Shown here: positions 11,559 to 23,939 of the stretch, one piece after another
How positions within the stretch are numbered: the stretch's first letter is position 1
Layout of the letters: every line of letters begins with the position of its first letter
Assembly (NCBI GenBank): GCA_900660155.1
Contig: CABFPE010000115.1
Coordinates: forward strand, 565,280-629,279
Direction of reading: 5' to 3'
Origin: Hofstenia miamia
Taxonomy: Eukaryota; Xenacoelomorpha; Acoela; Hofsteniidae
DNA length: 64,000 bases
Translations under genes and position numbers: made by a program
Notes under the pieces: model-generated
Seen by the model: only the letters and a program-made list of their open reading frames with translations
What the model was told of the DNA's origin: nothing
Databases searched by the model: none

Positions 11559-13137
11559 TTAACATAATAACCTGGATGTTTTTTTTAAAACTACAGTAAT
11601 TATAATAATATTTGTGTTACAATTAGTTTTGCAATGTAGTAAAAGAATATCGTAAATTTTCTTTTTGCTAATTTTTGGATTTCCAAAGAAATCGAAATTG
11701 TATTTCTGAATTAAATAATTCCCAATGCAGCAAATTCTATTAAAGTACCTATGATCACTAGTATTTTTCTTCGTTTTCTTTATAACAAATAGTGGACTTC
11801 TAGTTTTTCGATTGTTTTTGAATTCAAATAAAACATAGTCTAAAATATTAATTAAATCATATTTTCCATGAATTATATCTATTAATTGATGGACATCCTT
11901 TAATTGAAGAAATAATGAAACTGGTAGGAGTTTATAGTAAATTAAAGCATTTTTGTATGCCATATTACTAATCCATCTTAAACATTTTTTTTGAAATTTT
12001 TCAAGTTTGTCTATATCTTGGAGTTTGCATACCAAATAGGAGAGGCATAAAATAAACTTGGTATGATAATCGATTTAAATAATTTAAATTTAGTAGATGA
12101 TGGTAGACTTGAAAGTAAATTTCTTTGTAGTTGTAATAATGTTACATTGAATTTTTTAATTCTCTGAAAAATATGATGTGACCACGATAAATTATACGAT
12201 ATATTAACTCCTAAATCATTCACATGTTTNTTTTATTAGTTGCAGCCCATTTTACAATTCTTTCAATATCAACCACTAATTCTTGAAAACTATTGTTTGA
12301 AATCTTCACATCATCAGCAAAAATGTAGCAAAGAGATTGACAACAATTTGCTAAGTCATTTATAAAAGCTAAAAATAGTATTGGAGCTAAAATTGATCCC
12401 TGTGGAACACCACTTGTAATAATGCAGCTCTTTGATATGGTATTACGAAATTTTACCACTTGTCGACGATTTTTCAAGTATGATACTAATAATTTTAAAA
12501 AATTTCCACCAATTTTGAATAATTGGGGTTTTTCAATTAATTTTCCATGTGAGACTTTATCAAATGCTTTGCTAAAATCCATATATAATGTAGATATGAT
12601 TTTATTCTCATCAAATTCTTTATAGACAACATCTAAATATGATAATAATTGTGCAACAGTTGATCTTTTATTGGTAAAACCAAATTGATTATTCGATAAA
12701 GAATTTCTTATGATGGGATAAAGCTACCAAAATATTATCCTTTCAAATATGAGTCCAATCTTAGGCAAAATACTTATTGGTCTATAGTTCTTAACATTTG
12801 TTTTACATCCACTATTTAAAATTGGTGTAATATAAGATCTTTTCCATATGTTTGGAATTGAGTAATTCCGTTTGCAATTTTTAAAAAGATTTAAGATATG
12901 AACGGAAAGTTCATTTCGAGATTCATATATCAATTTAGCAGGTATATCATCTAAACCACATCCACTAGGCGTTATCATAACTAAAGCTTTACAAACCATA
13001 TCTAAGTTTATTTGAATTTCATTATATGCTTGTAATTCAAAAGAAGAAAAAATTTCGTCGTTTTCTTCATAAACAGAGGAAAAGTATTTAAATAAATTGC
13101 TAGCATGCAGTGGATCTTCAGCAATAATTTCTTCCAA
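11559..13137 (-). pseudogene. LINE ORF2, reverse transcriptase and C-terminal part
   Basis: The fingers part (13137-12724) carries GCGLDDIPAKLIYES and NYRPISILPKIGLIFERI. After a shift, 12582-12220 carries DFSKAFDKVSHGKL, SGVPQGSILAPILF and the catalytic box FADD (in YIFADDVKI). The thumb follows as DLGVNISYNLSWSHHI (12211 downward), then IIPSLFYASPIW and the C-terminal region to 11559. Between VKWAATNK and DLGVNI roughly fifty residues expected in CR1-type enzymes are absent, and a single N stands there (12230). The protein would copy the element's own RNA at a nicked target. Two frame changes besides the N make this copy inactive as assembled. Confidence 0.85.
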
Positions 13138-13161
13138 ATATATTGGGAGTGGAATGAGTGA

Positions 13162-14304
13162 TTAATTCAGAGATTGTAAAAATTTAAAACAGTTATTGAT
13201 ATTTTTTGTAGAACACAGACTTTCAATGAATAAAACTTTATCTAATTCAGCAGATAAAAATACATCGTTACATAATTGATAATAGATTTCATTTGGTTTT
13301 AGTAGTTTTTTATATAAAGAATTGCATCTATTAAATAAATGAATTGTGGTAGATGTAAAATATGATGGAAAATCATTTCGTTTATTTCTCTTCTTAGGAG
13401 CATGCAGTTGAATACTTTTAAATAATTCATTGTACCAGAAATTTGTGTATATTTCTGTATCTTTTGACATCTCATTAAATGAAAACAATGAACATTGGTA
13501 AAATGTCGTTAGGTTTTTATGATCTATCAAATTAAACGAAAATTTTGATTTACTAATTGATTTATCAATATCGTTGAATTTCAGATCATTTATATTGGGA
13601 AATGAAATATTAGTATTCATGAATATAATACAATGATCAGAGAAGCTTAGTATAGGAGATATGAAACCCTTTTCATCATTTTCCAAATTAGTATCATTTG
13701 TAAATATTAAATCAAGAGTATTTCCATTGATATGTGTTGGAAAGTAAACAATTTGATTTAAATGTAGTGATATTAAAAAGTCAAAAATTATTTGATCATA
13801 CTCATTAGGGGAAATCCCACTTGAAATATCAAGTAATGGAAAGTTGAAATCACCCATTATGTAGATTAAATGTGAAATACTTGGCTGGTAAAGATCAAAT
13901 GAAGTTTTCATTTTTAGTATATAGTCAATTATCGTTGTAGAAGAAGGCCGATATTTACTAGTGCTTGGGGGAATGTATAAGCAAATAAATAGCAATAAAC
14001 TGTTGTCCAACTGAAAAACTGTAGAGCATGCAAATTCGCAATCAACTGAATCTTGTACATTAACAATCTTAAATGACTTTTTACACAGAAATGCACATTC
14101 TCCATGTTTAGAAAGATTTACTCCTCTTCTTATACATAAACTTGCAATCATATAATTTGCTCCTGAAACTAACGAATCAAAAAAAGTAAATTCATCCCAC
14201 CATGTTTCGGTCAAGCAAACAATTAAAACATCATATGCTATTATATAATTCATTAGTGAAACTTGCTTCTCAATTTTTAGAATGCTGCAGCAGTTGGTAT
14301 ACAT
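13162..14304 (-). pseudogene. LINE ORF2, APE-type endonuclease domain
   Basis: A 380-residue open frame with the apurinic-endonuclease motifs of LINEs in order: CLTETWWDE (about residues 30-38), a YIPPS motif (111-115), MGDFNFPLLD (149-158), and FSDHCIIF near residue 222. This domain nicks the target strand to prime reverse transcription. It begins MYTNCCSILKIEKQVSLMNY and is followed, 24 bases further on the minus strand, by the reverse transcriptase frame. The ORF2 start used by the living element is unclear because the upstream sequence is duplicated. Confidence 0.85.
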
Positions 14305-15368
14305 AAATTTAAAATGGTGTGTCGTATATAGTCAATCCACTTGAACTATAGTGTTATCCATAAAAAGCGAAAGATTTCTAATCTTAAGTCTACTTTTTTC
14401 CACTCCTTCATTTATTAATAAATATCTCTTCTTTAAACATAATTTTTCTTTTTCACGATCATTTTTACTCAAACAAGGTTTAATAAAGATATTTAAATGC
14501 AAGTCTTTTAATTTGTAAGCATTAGAAAGAATTAATCTTTTATTCCATATAGATCCCATGTTTAGAATTATAGGTCTGGGTTTGGAAGAATGAAGTTTTC
14601 CAATTCGAAAGAATTCAGTAATACAATTTGAATCAATATTAAGATGTGAAAAAATATAATTGATATTTTCTTTACCTTGTTTAAGNTTGTCCAACTGAAA
14701 AACTGTAGAGCATGCAAATTCGCAATCAACTGAATCTTGTAAATTAACAATCTTAAATGACTTTTTACACAGAATTGCACATCCTCCATGTTTAGAAAGA
14801 TTTTCGCCTCTTCTTACACATAAACTTGCAATCATATAATTTGTTCCTGAAACTAATGAATCATAAAATGTAAATTCATCCCACCATGTTTCGGTCAAAC
14901 AAACAAATGAAATATCATATGCTATTATATAATTCATTAGTGAAACTTGCTTCTCAATTTTTAGAATGCTGCAGCAGTTGGTATACATAAATTTAAAATG
15001 GTGTGTCGTATATAGTCAATCCACTTGAACTATAGTGTTATCCATAAAAAGCGAAAGATTTCTAATCTTAAGTCTACTTTTGTCCACTCCCTCATTTATT
15101 AATAAATATCCCTTCTTTAAACATAATTTTTCTTTTTCACAATCATTTTACTTAAACAAGGTTTAATAAAGATATTTAAATGCAAGTCTTTTAATTTGTA
15201 AGCATTAGAAAGAATTAATCTTTTATTCCATATAGATCCCATGTTTAGAATTATAGGGCTGGGTTTGGAAGAATGAAGTTTTCCAATTCGAAAGAATTCA
15301 GTAATACAATTTGAATCAATATTAAGATGTGAAAAAATATAGTTGATATTTTCTCTATCTTGTTTAAG
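14003..15368. repeat. Direct tandem duplication of about 683 bp inside the LINE, with a single N at the joint
   Basis: 14003-14685 and 14687-15368 are near-identical direct copies. Both start TTGTCCAACTGAAAAACTG and end TTAAG. The only base between them is N (14686). The second copy repeats the endonuclease N-terminus (14988-14690) and the first repeats the ORF1 C-terminus (14685-14332). A lone N at the exact joint suggests a gap-filled assembly join, perhaps of two alleles or two copies, rather than a true tandem duplication. Confidence 0.85.
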
Positions 15369-15779
15369 CTTTGCATGATAATTTAACGATTCTTCTGATT
15401 CTTTTACACCGAATATAATAATTTTCTGTTTAAATGATTCATCCTTATTTATATGAGATTCTATGGTATTTTCTACTTTAGAAGCGAAATTATCAATGTT
15501 TGTATTTAAATTTAACTTTAAGTTCTTTAATTCATTCCGTAAAGAATTTATATTTTCATTCAATTTTTCAATTGATAGAGAAATTGTTTTCATTTGACTT
15601 TCAGAATTGTTTTCAGTATGAAACAAGAAATGCTTTTTATCAACGCATTCACTACATAGAGTCAAGAAATGTTTTCGGTATTGGACTATTGATTCTATAC
15701 AGTTGCTTGAAAATCCTTTACATTTTTTATTCAAATGTAAATGTTTATTGCAATTAATGCATTTGAAAATTTTCGTCAT
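15117..15779 (-). pseudogene. LINE ORF1 protein (zinc finger, coiled coil, RNA-binding C-terminus)
   Basis: 220 residues. The N-terminus holds Cys/His pairs (FKCINCNKHLHLNKKC and LTLCSECVDKKH) like the PHD-type finger of many CR1 ORF1 proteins. Residues about 65-115 are a coiled coil rich in Leu, Asn and Lys (SIEKLNENINSLRNELKNL). From KIIIFGVKES onward comes the RRM-like and C-terminal nucleic-acid-binding region, with FRIGKLHSSKP and NAYKLKDL motifs. The product would coat element RNA. The final residues (MIVKKKNYV) are out of frame relative to the other copy of the same segment (14332-14685), which reads NDREKEKL, so this copy is damaged near its end. Confidence 0.75.
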
Positions 15780-15800
15780 CTTATATGACTGAATTACAGG

Positions 15801-16690
15801 TAAAACAGTTTAAAGTCTCCATTTAAGAGAAATTTCTTAATGTATTATTAAAATTTTTACGTAAGCTAATTAGAGAATAATAAACGTTCAACTTACGTTT
15901 CCCACGTTAACAGTAAACAATTCAAATATATATCTTTTCTGAGTCAACCTGAGTTTGGATAGAAAAATTTACCCTTGTAAAATAGTCTTTAACTCGGAAT
16001 TTTAAGATCTTTTTGTTATATTTTCATGATAAACATGTTCCCAGAGTTTTTCTCTATAAAGTGCGCTCTATTTCAAGTTTATGAGCGATAAAAGCTGTTC
16101 TAACATAGATTTCTTTTTGAAAAATGTTAAGTTTATATACAATTGCTAATATTTTTCTTTGATCCCAAACTGACCTCAATTTAACAATTATTGGTCGCTT
16201 AGAAAGTTTATGATTTCTTTAATTGTTTCCATGTCATAATGAAGCCTATTAGACTTGTTTTTGACGTCAGATACATTTGTAGTTTTATGCAATTCTTATA
16301 ATCTACTATTTGTAGTTCATATAAAAAAGTCTGACGTGTGTATTTTGAATCAACTTGAAATTGTCAATTTTCTTATTTCTATTAAGCATTGTTGGTTATT
16401 ACAAATCAGTTCATTCTCACACGTTTATATTTTTTGCAAATTTATGAGAATTGCTATCAGATCAACCTTTATACCTTTGTTAAATTATACATGCTAAAAT
16501 TCAACGTAGTGTATTGAAAAATATTGTAAATATAAATATTTCTTAAAAAATTCCTACTTTCAATTTTGCGGCAAACACTTCACAAATGATAAAATCAGAA
16601 TTTTAACCCAGAAAACCTAATTTTTTTAGTATTTTAGTTAACCTGAAATATTATAACAACTTGGGAATCCTGCGACTTAGACCCATTTAT
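15801..16690. other. Non-coding stretch, partly possible LINE 5' leader
   Basis: The first hundred or so bases may be the 5' UTR of the LINE to the left. Beyond that I see nothing. The open frame at 16255-16497 has no family signature. Confidence 0.35.
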
Positions 16691-16696
16691 GAGTTG

Positions 16697-17080
16697 TGAA
16701 AATTTGTGATGAAAATCATTTCTGTGCTTGAAGTACATGGAAGTATTAACTTTTTCAATGGAAAATCCTATTTACGCAAAAACATTTACATTCAACCCGT
16801 ACATAGTGTTTAGATAATAAACTATTTTGTTTCTATAATAAAACCAGAGATGTTCAGTTCATCTGTGCCGTGCACAAGTTAGAAATCTTTGCATCATAGA
16901 TGCCGGAACATCTGACTTCGCAGCCTGAACGAGTTTGGGCCGGAACAAAAGAGGAAAATGAAAGAACAGTGGAATCTCAATTCAGTGGTGTTTTCATATT
17001 TTAAATATCTATAATATTTAGTAAATTATGAGCATTTAAAAATGTTTATTGAAACCAGCACAAATTGTAAAATGCCGATT
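16697..17080. repeat. Dispersed repeat family 1, copy B
   Basis: Diverged second copy of the repeat at 361-905, same orientation, sharing the TCTGTGC(T/G)TGAAGTACAT anchor, the GTTTAGATA block and GGAACAAAAG followed by GAAAATGAAAGAA. No coding capacity and no clear ends. Confidence 0.4.
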
Positions 17081-20000
17081 TATTAACACTAGAAATCGGA
17101 AATTTTTCAACCTTAAAGGTTGAGATCAGATATATGTGCAAATGTATAATGATTAGACATCGAACTTTTTTATTTACTGTTAAAACACAAGGGAATCTTC
17201 CTATTTATATATAAGCTGGTCTCTTGATAGTGTGTTAGCTATATTAGGAAAGCCCAATTTGGTATGCCAATTAGCTTTTAGAATTCAGTGGCTCCTTATA
17301 CTCAAAAAAGAGCCAAGCAAAATTGTCAAAGAAGTTCTTACATTGAGAAGTTCTACATATGTATTTGTTCTATCAATCTCTTGCTTAAAGAATTTGTGGA
17401 TATTATTTTTCATGAAGTCATCAAAAAAGGATAATACATGGGAATTCATTGTCAGCTTCTATGTGAAGTAGACATAGACCCGATGGATCTGGAACAACCG
17501 TAATGATATTTTCTGCAAATGTAGGATCTGCAATTTTCATTTATATCTGCTTTTGTAATTTTTTAAAGATTTCCTTTTTCTATGGAACAAGAAATAAATG
17601 ATAAGATAAAACTTTTATCTGATAGAGTTGAATCATTAGTTGCATTAGTTTCGGTTTGTTCTTTAATGTACAGATTTGCAACAGTTTCATGCAAGTAATC
17701 ATGATTTTGCTTGAAATTTTGATTGAACATTCAAATGTTATTGAAAACAAAACGAACAACTTTAAAGGTATAACCTTTTTTTAGCGACGGTTAAAATTTG
17801 ATTTCAAGCACTCAACAATTTGAATTTGGCATAATAATAAAATCAATAGTAATGTATCGCCGTCAATATGACGGCTGCCATCCTTAAAGGTAGAGATGCA
17901 TGTAATATTTCATAAAATATTTTGATATAGTTATCTACTTTAGGTTGTCTATGTACTACACAACATAAATCTCAAGAAATCTGATCTAATATAAAGCAGG
18001 TTTTATAATCTATAGCTTCTACAGATTTAATAACCGTCAAAATCACGGGTTTTGTCCTTCTGGTGTTAAGGATAAATAGGAAAATTCTGAGATAAAATCT
18101 ATGGTAGAAAATTAACAGCGTAAGCTTTTAAGCATTGCCTTAACTTTGCTAAATATATCTCTATGTAGTTTATCAGCTGATAAAACTCGATAAGAAAATC
18201 GATTGGGTTTTTCAGTTGATGAAAGTCGAAATTGAACTATCTTCTGATTTTATTGCAAAAAGAACCTGATTACTAATCGCTCATGATTTATTAGTTGATA
18301 AACGTAGAAAGTTTCAGCGATATTGAAAATCGAGTCCATATCACTAGGATGAGTATGTTTTGGCCACCAAAATTGACTAAAAATTTAAGAAATTTTGAAC
18401 ATATTTGAATATACAAATAAACTTCAACCTTAGTATTTTTTAAGGATTAAGGCGTGTAAAAAGGTATACTGTTTACATATAAGGAAATATATAGTTTACG
18501 ATTTTCAACATGAAAATGAAATGTAGATCTTGCTAAAATGCTCGGAGCTTTGTTCAAGAGCTGAATTTTTAACCGAACATATAAAATTTTCACTTTATTG
18601 ACTTTTGGGCACCGTATTTACCACTACTTAATTTATTTGCTTGTTTAAATTGCTAACAAACTTCCAAATCCCAATTATTGATGAAAAATCTGTTGATTAG
18701 AATAGATAGCTTTGAATAATAAATTAATGGCATTTTGAGAAACAGCTGTTGAAAATATTGACGGTTGAAATCAATTTTATTTTGAATAGAAATGTAAAAT
18801 GTTGTATATAAAAATACAATATTTTGAGAAATAAATTACATGTACGTGCAGTTAATGTTTAATGCATACATAGCATTCTGTCTCTGAATGATATTTTAAA
18901 TTTTATAGGGTGCATTTGAAACTACAATATTATTTAGAACATTTTGAAGACCAATTGCATTTGGAAAGTCTTTTCTTGCGCTTCCTCAATTTAATATTCT
19001 ATATGGCTTCACTACATTAAAAAGTTAGATAGAATTATAATGCTAAGTTCCTATAATTTGAATGCAATTAAATGTGCAAATCAATTCTTACATGTCAAAC
19101 TGTTGCTAATCACTACGTCTATTAAGTATTTAGTGACATTGTATAGCAACAAATGAGCCAATTCGAGTATACCACAAACTAATGCATTAGACATAATTAC
19201 ATTCCTAACATAGCATTAATCACAACACACCAAAATGGTCAGCTCAAACAGCATAGAGCACATTTCTACAAATTTGTGAAATCATAACAGTCATTATTGA
19301 CACAAAATCAAAAATATTATGAAAAATATGTAATGGGTAAAGTTTTTAAGATCTTTTCATTAATTAAATTATGTTTGTTGGTTAAGAAAATTTAAATGGC
19401 CTGTATTAGGTTATTGAAATTACTACTTTATGCTGCCTTGAGTCTTGTTCGTCAAATTTGATTTATATCATTAGTCGTAAGTAGCATTGTTGAGAAAGAA
19501 ACAACATGCCAAACTTAATGACAGTGTTTCTAATTCTCAAATAATTAATTGCCCTGGCACACAACACATTTAGCTAAAGTTTATCAAAATAAGAGATTGC
19601 ATTGTTGAAGTAAAACAACTCTCATGCATATACTATCGCAGACAACTGCTGATAATGGACAATATCATTTTTTATATTATATGTATAAATGAATGGATTA
19701 TGTGATTTTAGTTATACATGTACTCTATATTTAAAAATCTTTCAATTTTGCAATTGTTCTATTTTGAGAAATCTCTAAATTTCATTGAATAGTAATGCTT
19801 CACTTTCAGTAGTCGTCCACTCTGAATTTATTATTCAGACAATGTCGTACAATGTCGTACAGTCTATAGTGATTTTGTTTTACGGCTAAAACCCCAGTTA
19901 TAGTTCAGTTTCTTAAATTGTTCGAACTATGAGCTTCTATTAATCTTTTCATTTAAAATTGCAGTATTTCACGTAGTAGTAGTAAAAAGCCTCGACTACT

Positions 20001-20500
20001 GCTAAAGCATTACGGCTAACGGCAGGCTAAGGTAAAAATTAAATTTGCACGGCCAGCTACGGCCAAGGAAATAGCCTTGGCCGCAGAACACTAATTTTAG
20101 TTTGGACTTATAGGAAGAAGGATACAGCTGGCTAGGACTGCTTTGTTTAAATCACGACCAGTTGCGTCCCAATAAATGCTTCGACTCGGTCGGAAGAGGA
20201 TGTGTTCGAGTGAATGCTTGTTGGAGATGTCGAAAAATTTCATATCTGTTTCATAAAGCTATTTTTAAGCTGAGTTTCCTAACCATAACTTGATAAATAG
20301 GCAGGCTTGAAGGCCTAATGGGGAATTGCAGGGATTTGCGGGGTAATTATGTTATTGATTTTTGCTTAAAATTGTAAATATTTTTTATGAGAATGTAAAA
20401 CTTAGTAATTCAGTAATAAAAAAATTCACTATTGTAATTCGTAAATAATGTGTGATTCGATATAAATTACTTGTTAGTGCTAAACATGTGTCATGTTCGC
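17081..20500. other. 3.4 kb AT-rich non-coding stretch
   Basis: No gene or transposon domain recognised. The only structure I can point to is a perfect 8-bp stem, GGCCAAGG (20061-20068) with CCTTGGCC (20075-20082), inside a local GC-rich island at about 19985-20095. This may be the core of an unidentified small repeat. The open frame at 17232-17471 looks like chance. Confidence 0.45.
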
Positions 20501-20925
20501 TTTAATAAGAATAAGAATAAGAATAATTTTATTGCAATAAACCAAATACAGGTATTACACTAAAAACAAATTTAAAAAGCCGGATAGTTATAAAAGATTT
20601 TTCTAAGGTGAAAAACTTGACGAAACCTTTCAGGATAAATTGCGGGTAAAATCATTCTGCCAGAACGAGTAGACAGATCTTGAACAAGAAGTGAACGGAC
20701 TGGATAATCGGTAATCTTCATCCTCCTCTTTTATATGCTATAACGCTGTAATACCCATTTGTATTTATACGCATTATCCAAAAAAATTTAAATCTTCCTG
20801 AGGTTTTTAAAGTCAGAGCCAAATATTACTAACCCATATCGAATCTTAGACAAGAACAACGATTTGAACACTGCGTCAATCTTTGCTATTGAAAAACCTG
20901 TCATTCTCATATTGATCAAAATGTA

Positions 20926-22089
20926 CTACATTTTCTTCAGCGTCACTATCCGTTTGTTGATATGAGTGCTAAATGTAATATTCGTCTGCGGGGTAAGACC
21001 CAAAATTCTTACTTCATCAACTGTTTTTAATGGATTACTCCTAGGATTCACAGTAAGACGCTCCTTAATTCTGCTTTTAAAAAAATAAGAGTAAGCGAAG
21101 ATTAATTCACAGCATTTTGCATCGCTTAAAGGAATACTTTTAGTAGTCGACCAAAAGTAAACATTGTCAACCTCAATTTGAGGCGGAGGAGGATCCCGAT
21201 GAACATGGTCAAACAAACAAGGGATCTGCGTATGAAACCAGCCTGCTATAGTTCTGAGTATCATCAAGCGATTTTGATTTAACATTTAAAAAAAGGGACC
21301 AAGACCAATAACTTCACTACTGCTTCTATTTATTAATACCCAGCTAGAATGGTCATTGTTAAAGATAAGTCTTTGTCTTCTATCTCGTAAAAAGAAGTTC
21401 ATTAGCCATATCTTCAGCTTCGAGGGAAGAGGAGTAGGTCTTTAATTATCCAAAAGCTTAGAATGTATTGACTGATTCAAAGTCTTGCTAAAGTCAAATA
21501 CTAAGTGTGTAACGTAAGCAACGTTTTTATAGAGCAAATTCAATATGATACTAATGTAAGAGTCAAGTAATGCATCCACAGTATTGCGACATGTTCCCAG
21601 TAACCAATTTGCAGAGGACGTAACCACTTATCCAGTTTAGGATTCATAAATATTTTAGATACTGCCTGTTCGAATCTGCGACTAATAACATTAGTTATAA
21701 CAATATCTCTTAGTTCGTTGAGGGCAGAAGGACACTCATTCTTAGATATCAAAATGATGTTTTGATCTTTCCAGTATTTAGGGAATATACCTTTAGATAA
21801 ACTTAGGTTGCAGATATGCATGAGAGGCTCCGCAAGATTGTAATAGTGCTCACTATATACGCAACCAGGAAAACTATCAGGTTCCCATGATGATGATTTT
21901 GTAGATTTCAGAAAATGTACAACTTGGTGTAACAGGTTCTATGTAATCGGCGTTAATGGATCGACTAGCAAAATATAAGTTAGCCTCCTCAATATTGCCA
22001 ACAACCGAAAATCTGTCTTCGTGGTTATCATATTTCCTATTAGAGCATCTGTCCACATCTCGCCACCACTGCGTAGACCCCGGTTTCAC
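20926..22089 (-). pseudogene. LINE reverse transcriptase, decayed
   Basis: Recognisable pieces in order on the minus strand are ISLSKGIFPKYWKDQNII-like residues (in 21821-21540, N-terminal fingers), then LVFDFSKTLNQSIHSKLLDN (21490s-21442, the D.SKAFD..H..L motif with A changed to T). A following block (21285-20926) has the CR1 features ...NPLKTVDEVRILGLTPQTNITFSTHI, which corresponds to the thumb LGV.ID..L.W..HI. The catalytic YADD box is not readable. Several frame changes are needed to follow it, so it is dead. Confidence 0.65.
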
Positions 22090-22339
22090 ATCAAGATGAG
22101 ACTTAGCAACAGTGATAATTTTATCAATTTTTTTGGATAACTCAGTAAAATCATGATTTTTTCTCCTTAACTTGCTGCGTTTGGTGATAAGTGAGGGTTT
22201 TTGCTACCAATGCAAATACTTTTGAGTGGGAAGGAGGTATCAAAAATGTGATATCAGTCTGTCTAGAAATGTTTCAGCAGCAAAAAAATCGAGATCCTCA
22301 ATATTGTAAAGATTAAGCCAATCTCTTGCCCTTACGTCC

Positions 22340-22860
22340 CTAATAAAGCGTTTCACACGTTTTAGGCTTTATATTCTCAATAGGAATCAATATTGCAGCT
22401 GTAGCATGATCGGTTTTAAATGAAAAGGTGTAGAGTTCGCATAACTTGAAAAATTTGGGAGTATTGAGTAGGAAAAGTAACATGGGAGTCAGCAGTAGTT
22501 TTCCAATAAGGTCTGACAAGTTTAATTTACTAAAGTCGCCAGCAAATATAATAACAGTATCCGGGAAAGTACTCAGAATTATAATCATGTGAGTTTTGTA
22601 AACAAACTGCTTTATGCAGAAATCACCAGTATATCGACAATGTTTACTTGGAGGAAAATATAATGCAACAATAAAAGGAGGAAATTTCATGTCGTCGCTA
22701 ATACCTTTTACCCATAGCGCTTCATTATAATTCCTTTTTTCCAATGATATCGACACAGATATCTTGCTTCACGTAAATAGAAACATCTCCACCCCTGTGT
22801 ATGTTTATGCAATTTTTCTTTTTGAATTTGCAAACATCACGATCTCTTGCAAAAGACTTA
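22340..22860 (-). pseudogene. LINE endonuclease region, decayed
   Basis: The minus-strand frame at 22756-22340 has the middle of an APE-type endonuclease: PPFIVALYFPPSKHC (the ...YRPP motif), then DTVIIFAGDFSKLNL (GDFN-like, with N changed to S), and FKTDHATAAILIPI (the SDH motif as TDH). The N-terminal TETW part is not clear. Position between ORF1 and the reverse transcriptase of the same element supports the call. Confidence 0.6.
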
Positions 22861-23141
22861 ATATCCATCAATACCAAATATAATTATCAGGTATGTCAGA
22901 ATTCAAATGAATTCAGTCATACTCCTATCTCAGCATTAACATAAAACCAATCAACTGCCAGTCTATCACATGCTTTTATTTGCTTCTCAACTTTTTTCTT
23001 AATAGAAAAAGTGTTACAGAGTAAAATGTGAGGTAATCTGGGTGCATCAACTAGTCACACATCAATCTTCTCATTATTGTAAAATAAAATAAAATTAACT
23101 ATCTTAAAACTAGTGCGATCAGCGCCAGCCTGAATTTTGCG

Positions 23142-23895
23142 TCACCTCTTCGATAAAAGATCTCTCTCAATGCTTCGCTCTTCTAATGACAATGTCCTTG
23201 AAATAAACACTTTGCCCGGATACGACTTTAACTTGTAAGCATTACTTAACAACTTACGTGCATCCCATACAGAATTCAATGTGCGCACAATAGTTCTAGG
23301 TGATTGAGTGTCTTTATTAAATCGACCCATACGACGAAAATCGGTAATACCAACATTTTCCACTTCTAAGTGATGGACCAAATTGAGAATTTTGTTTCTT
23401 TCATCTTCATGCCGTTTACTGAAATTTGTCTCAGTCGATTGAGGAACACCACGTATTCGTATGCACTTAAGATGTTCATTTCGTTCCTTGCCTTTGGATA
23501 TTTCTGTGGTCTGAACACTAAGTTTATTTTCAAAAGCAATAGCTTGATCATTCATTTCCTGTTCCAAAGATTCAACACATGTATCAAGAGCAGATTTCAA
23601 TGTGGCTTCAATCTGATTGGTTGCATCTTCCGTTTGGATAGGGTAAGTCGATGATGACTGTATTGTGTTTCTAGAATTAATAATATTTGCCATTGGTTGC
23701 ATAGTCATTGTAGAACAAAATTACATTAGTCCTGACTTCAAGCAATTCTTTCAGGGTATTTTCAGTAAAGCCGATACACATATCGTTCCAATGTAAAATG
23801 ATACCACATGAGGAACAGCAAAACACATTATCTTTAGACGTTTTAATACATTGATTGCACGTAGAGCATATAGTATTTCTTTCATTACCAGACAT
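23142..23895 (-). pseudogene. LINE ORF1 with PHD-type finger, coiled coil and RNA-binding domain
   Basis: Two overlapping frames. The first (23895-23677) has a PHD-like finger: ICSTCNQC, then DNVFCCSSCGIILHWNDMCIG, with Cys/His in C4HC3-like spacing. The second (23708-23142) has a central coiled-coil-prone part (ATLKSALDTCVESLEQEMND), then CIRIRGVPQS, DFRRMGRFNKD and NAYKLKSYPGKVFISRTLS. This matches the RRM-like and C-terminal domains of CR1 ORF1 and aligns with the ORF1 at 15117-15779 (FRIGKL.../NAYKLKDLHL...IFI). A frameshift separates finger and body. Confidence 0.7.
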
Positions 23896-23939
23896 TAGAA
23901 ATTAACTAGAGATTTATTTCTGTGAATACTATTAGGGTG

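Larger units (their letters stand above)
11545..15800 (-). mobile_element. CR1/Jockey-like LINE, nearly full length, with duplicated middle
   Basis: On the minus strand the parts come in normal LINE order: ORF1 (15779-15117), apurinic endonuclease (14304-13162), reverse transcriptase (13137-12220), and C-terminal region (12223-11559). A 0.68 kb segment covering the ORF1 C-terminus and the endonuclease N-terminus is present twice (14003-14685 and 14687-15368), separated by a single N. Another lone N (12230) sits in the reverse transcriptase. Frames are otherwise long and only lightly damaged, so this is the youngest LINE in the window. No 3' tail is obvious near 11545; the 5' end probably lies somewhat beyond 15800. 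Confidence 0.85.
20502..23910 (-). mobile_element. Older CR1-like LINE with a (TTATTC)n tail
   Basis: On the minus strand: ORF1 at 23895-23142, a worn endonuclease region about 22860-22340, and reverse transcriptase about 22089-20926. The copy ends at 20502-20530 in the sequence TTATTC repeated about three times, typical of the microsatellite tails of CR1 elements. Many stops and shifts show that it is much older than the LINE at 11.5-15.8 kb. Ends are approximate on the 5' side. Confidence 0.8.

Noticed and set aside
23370-23654. Plus-strand 94-codon frame
   Set aside because: Antisense to the LINE ORF1 at 23142-23708, which has clear domain structure.
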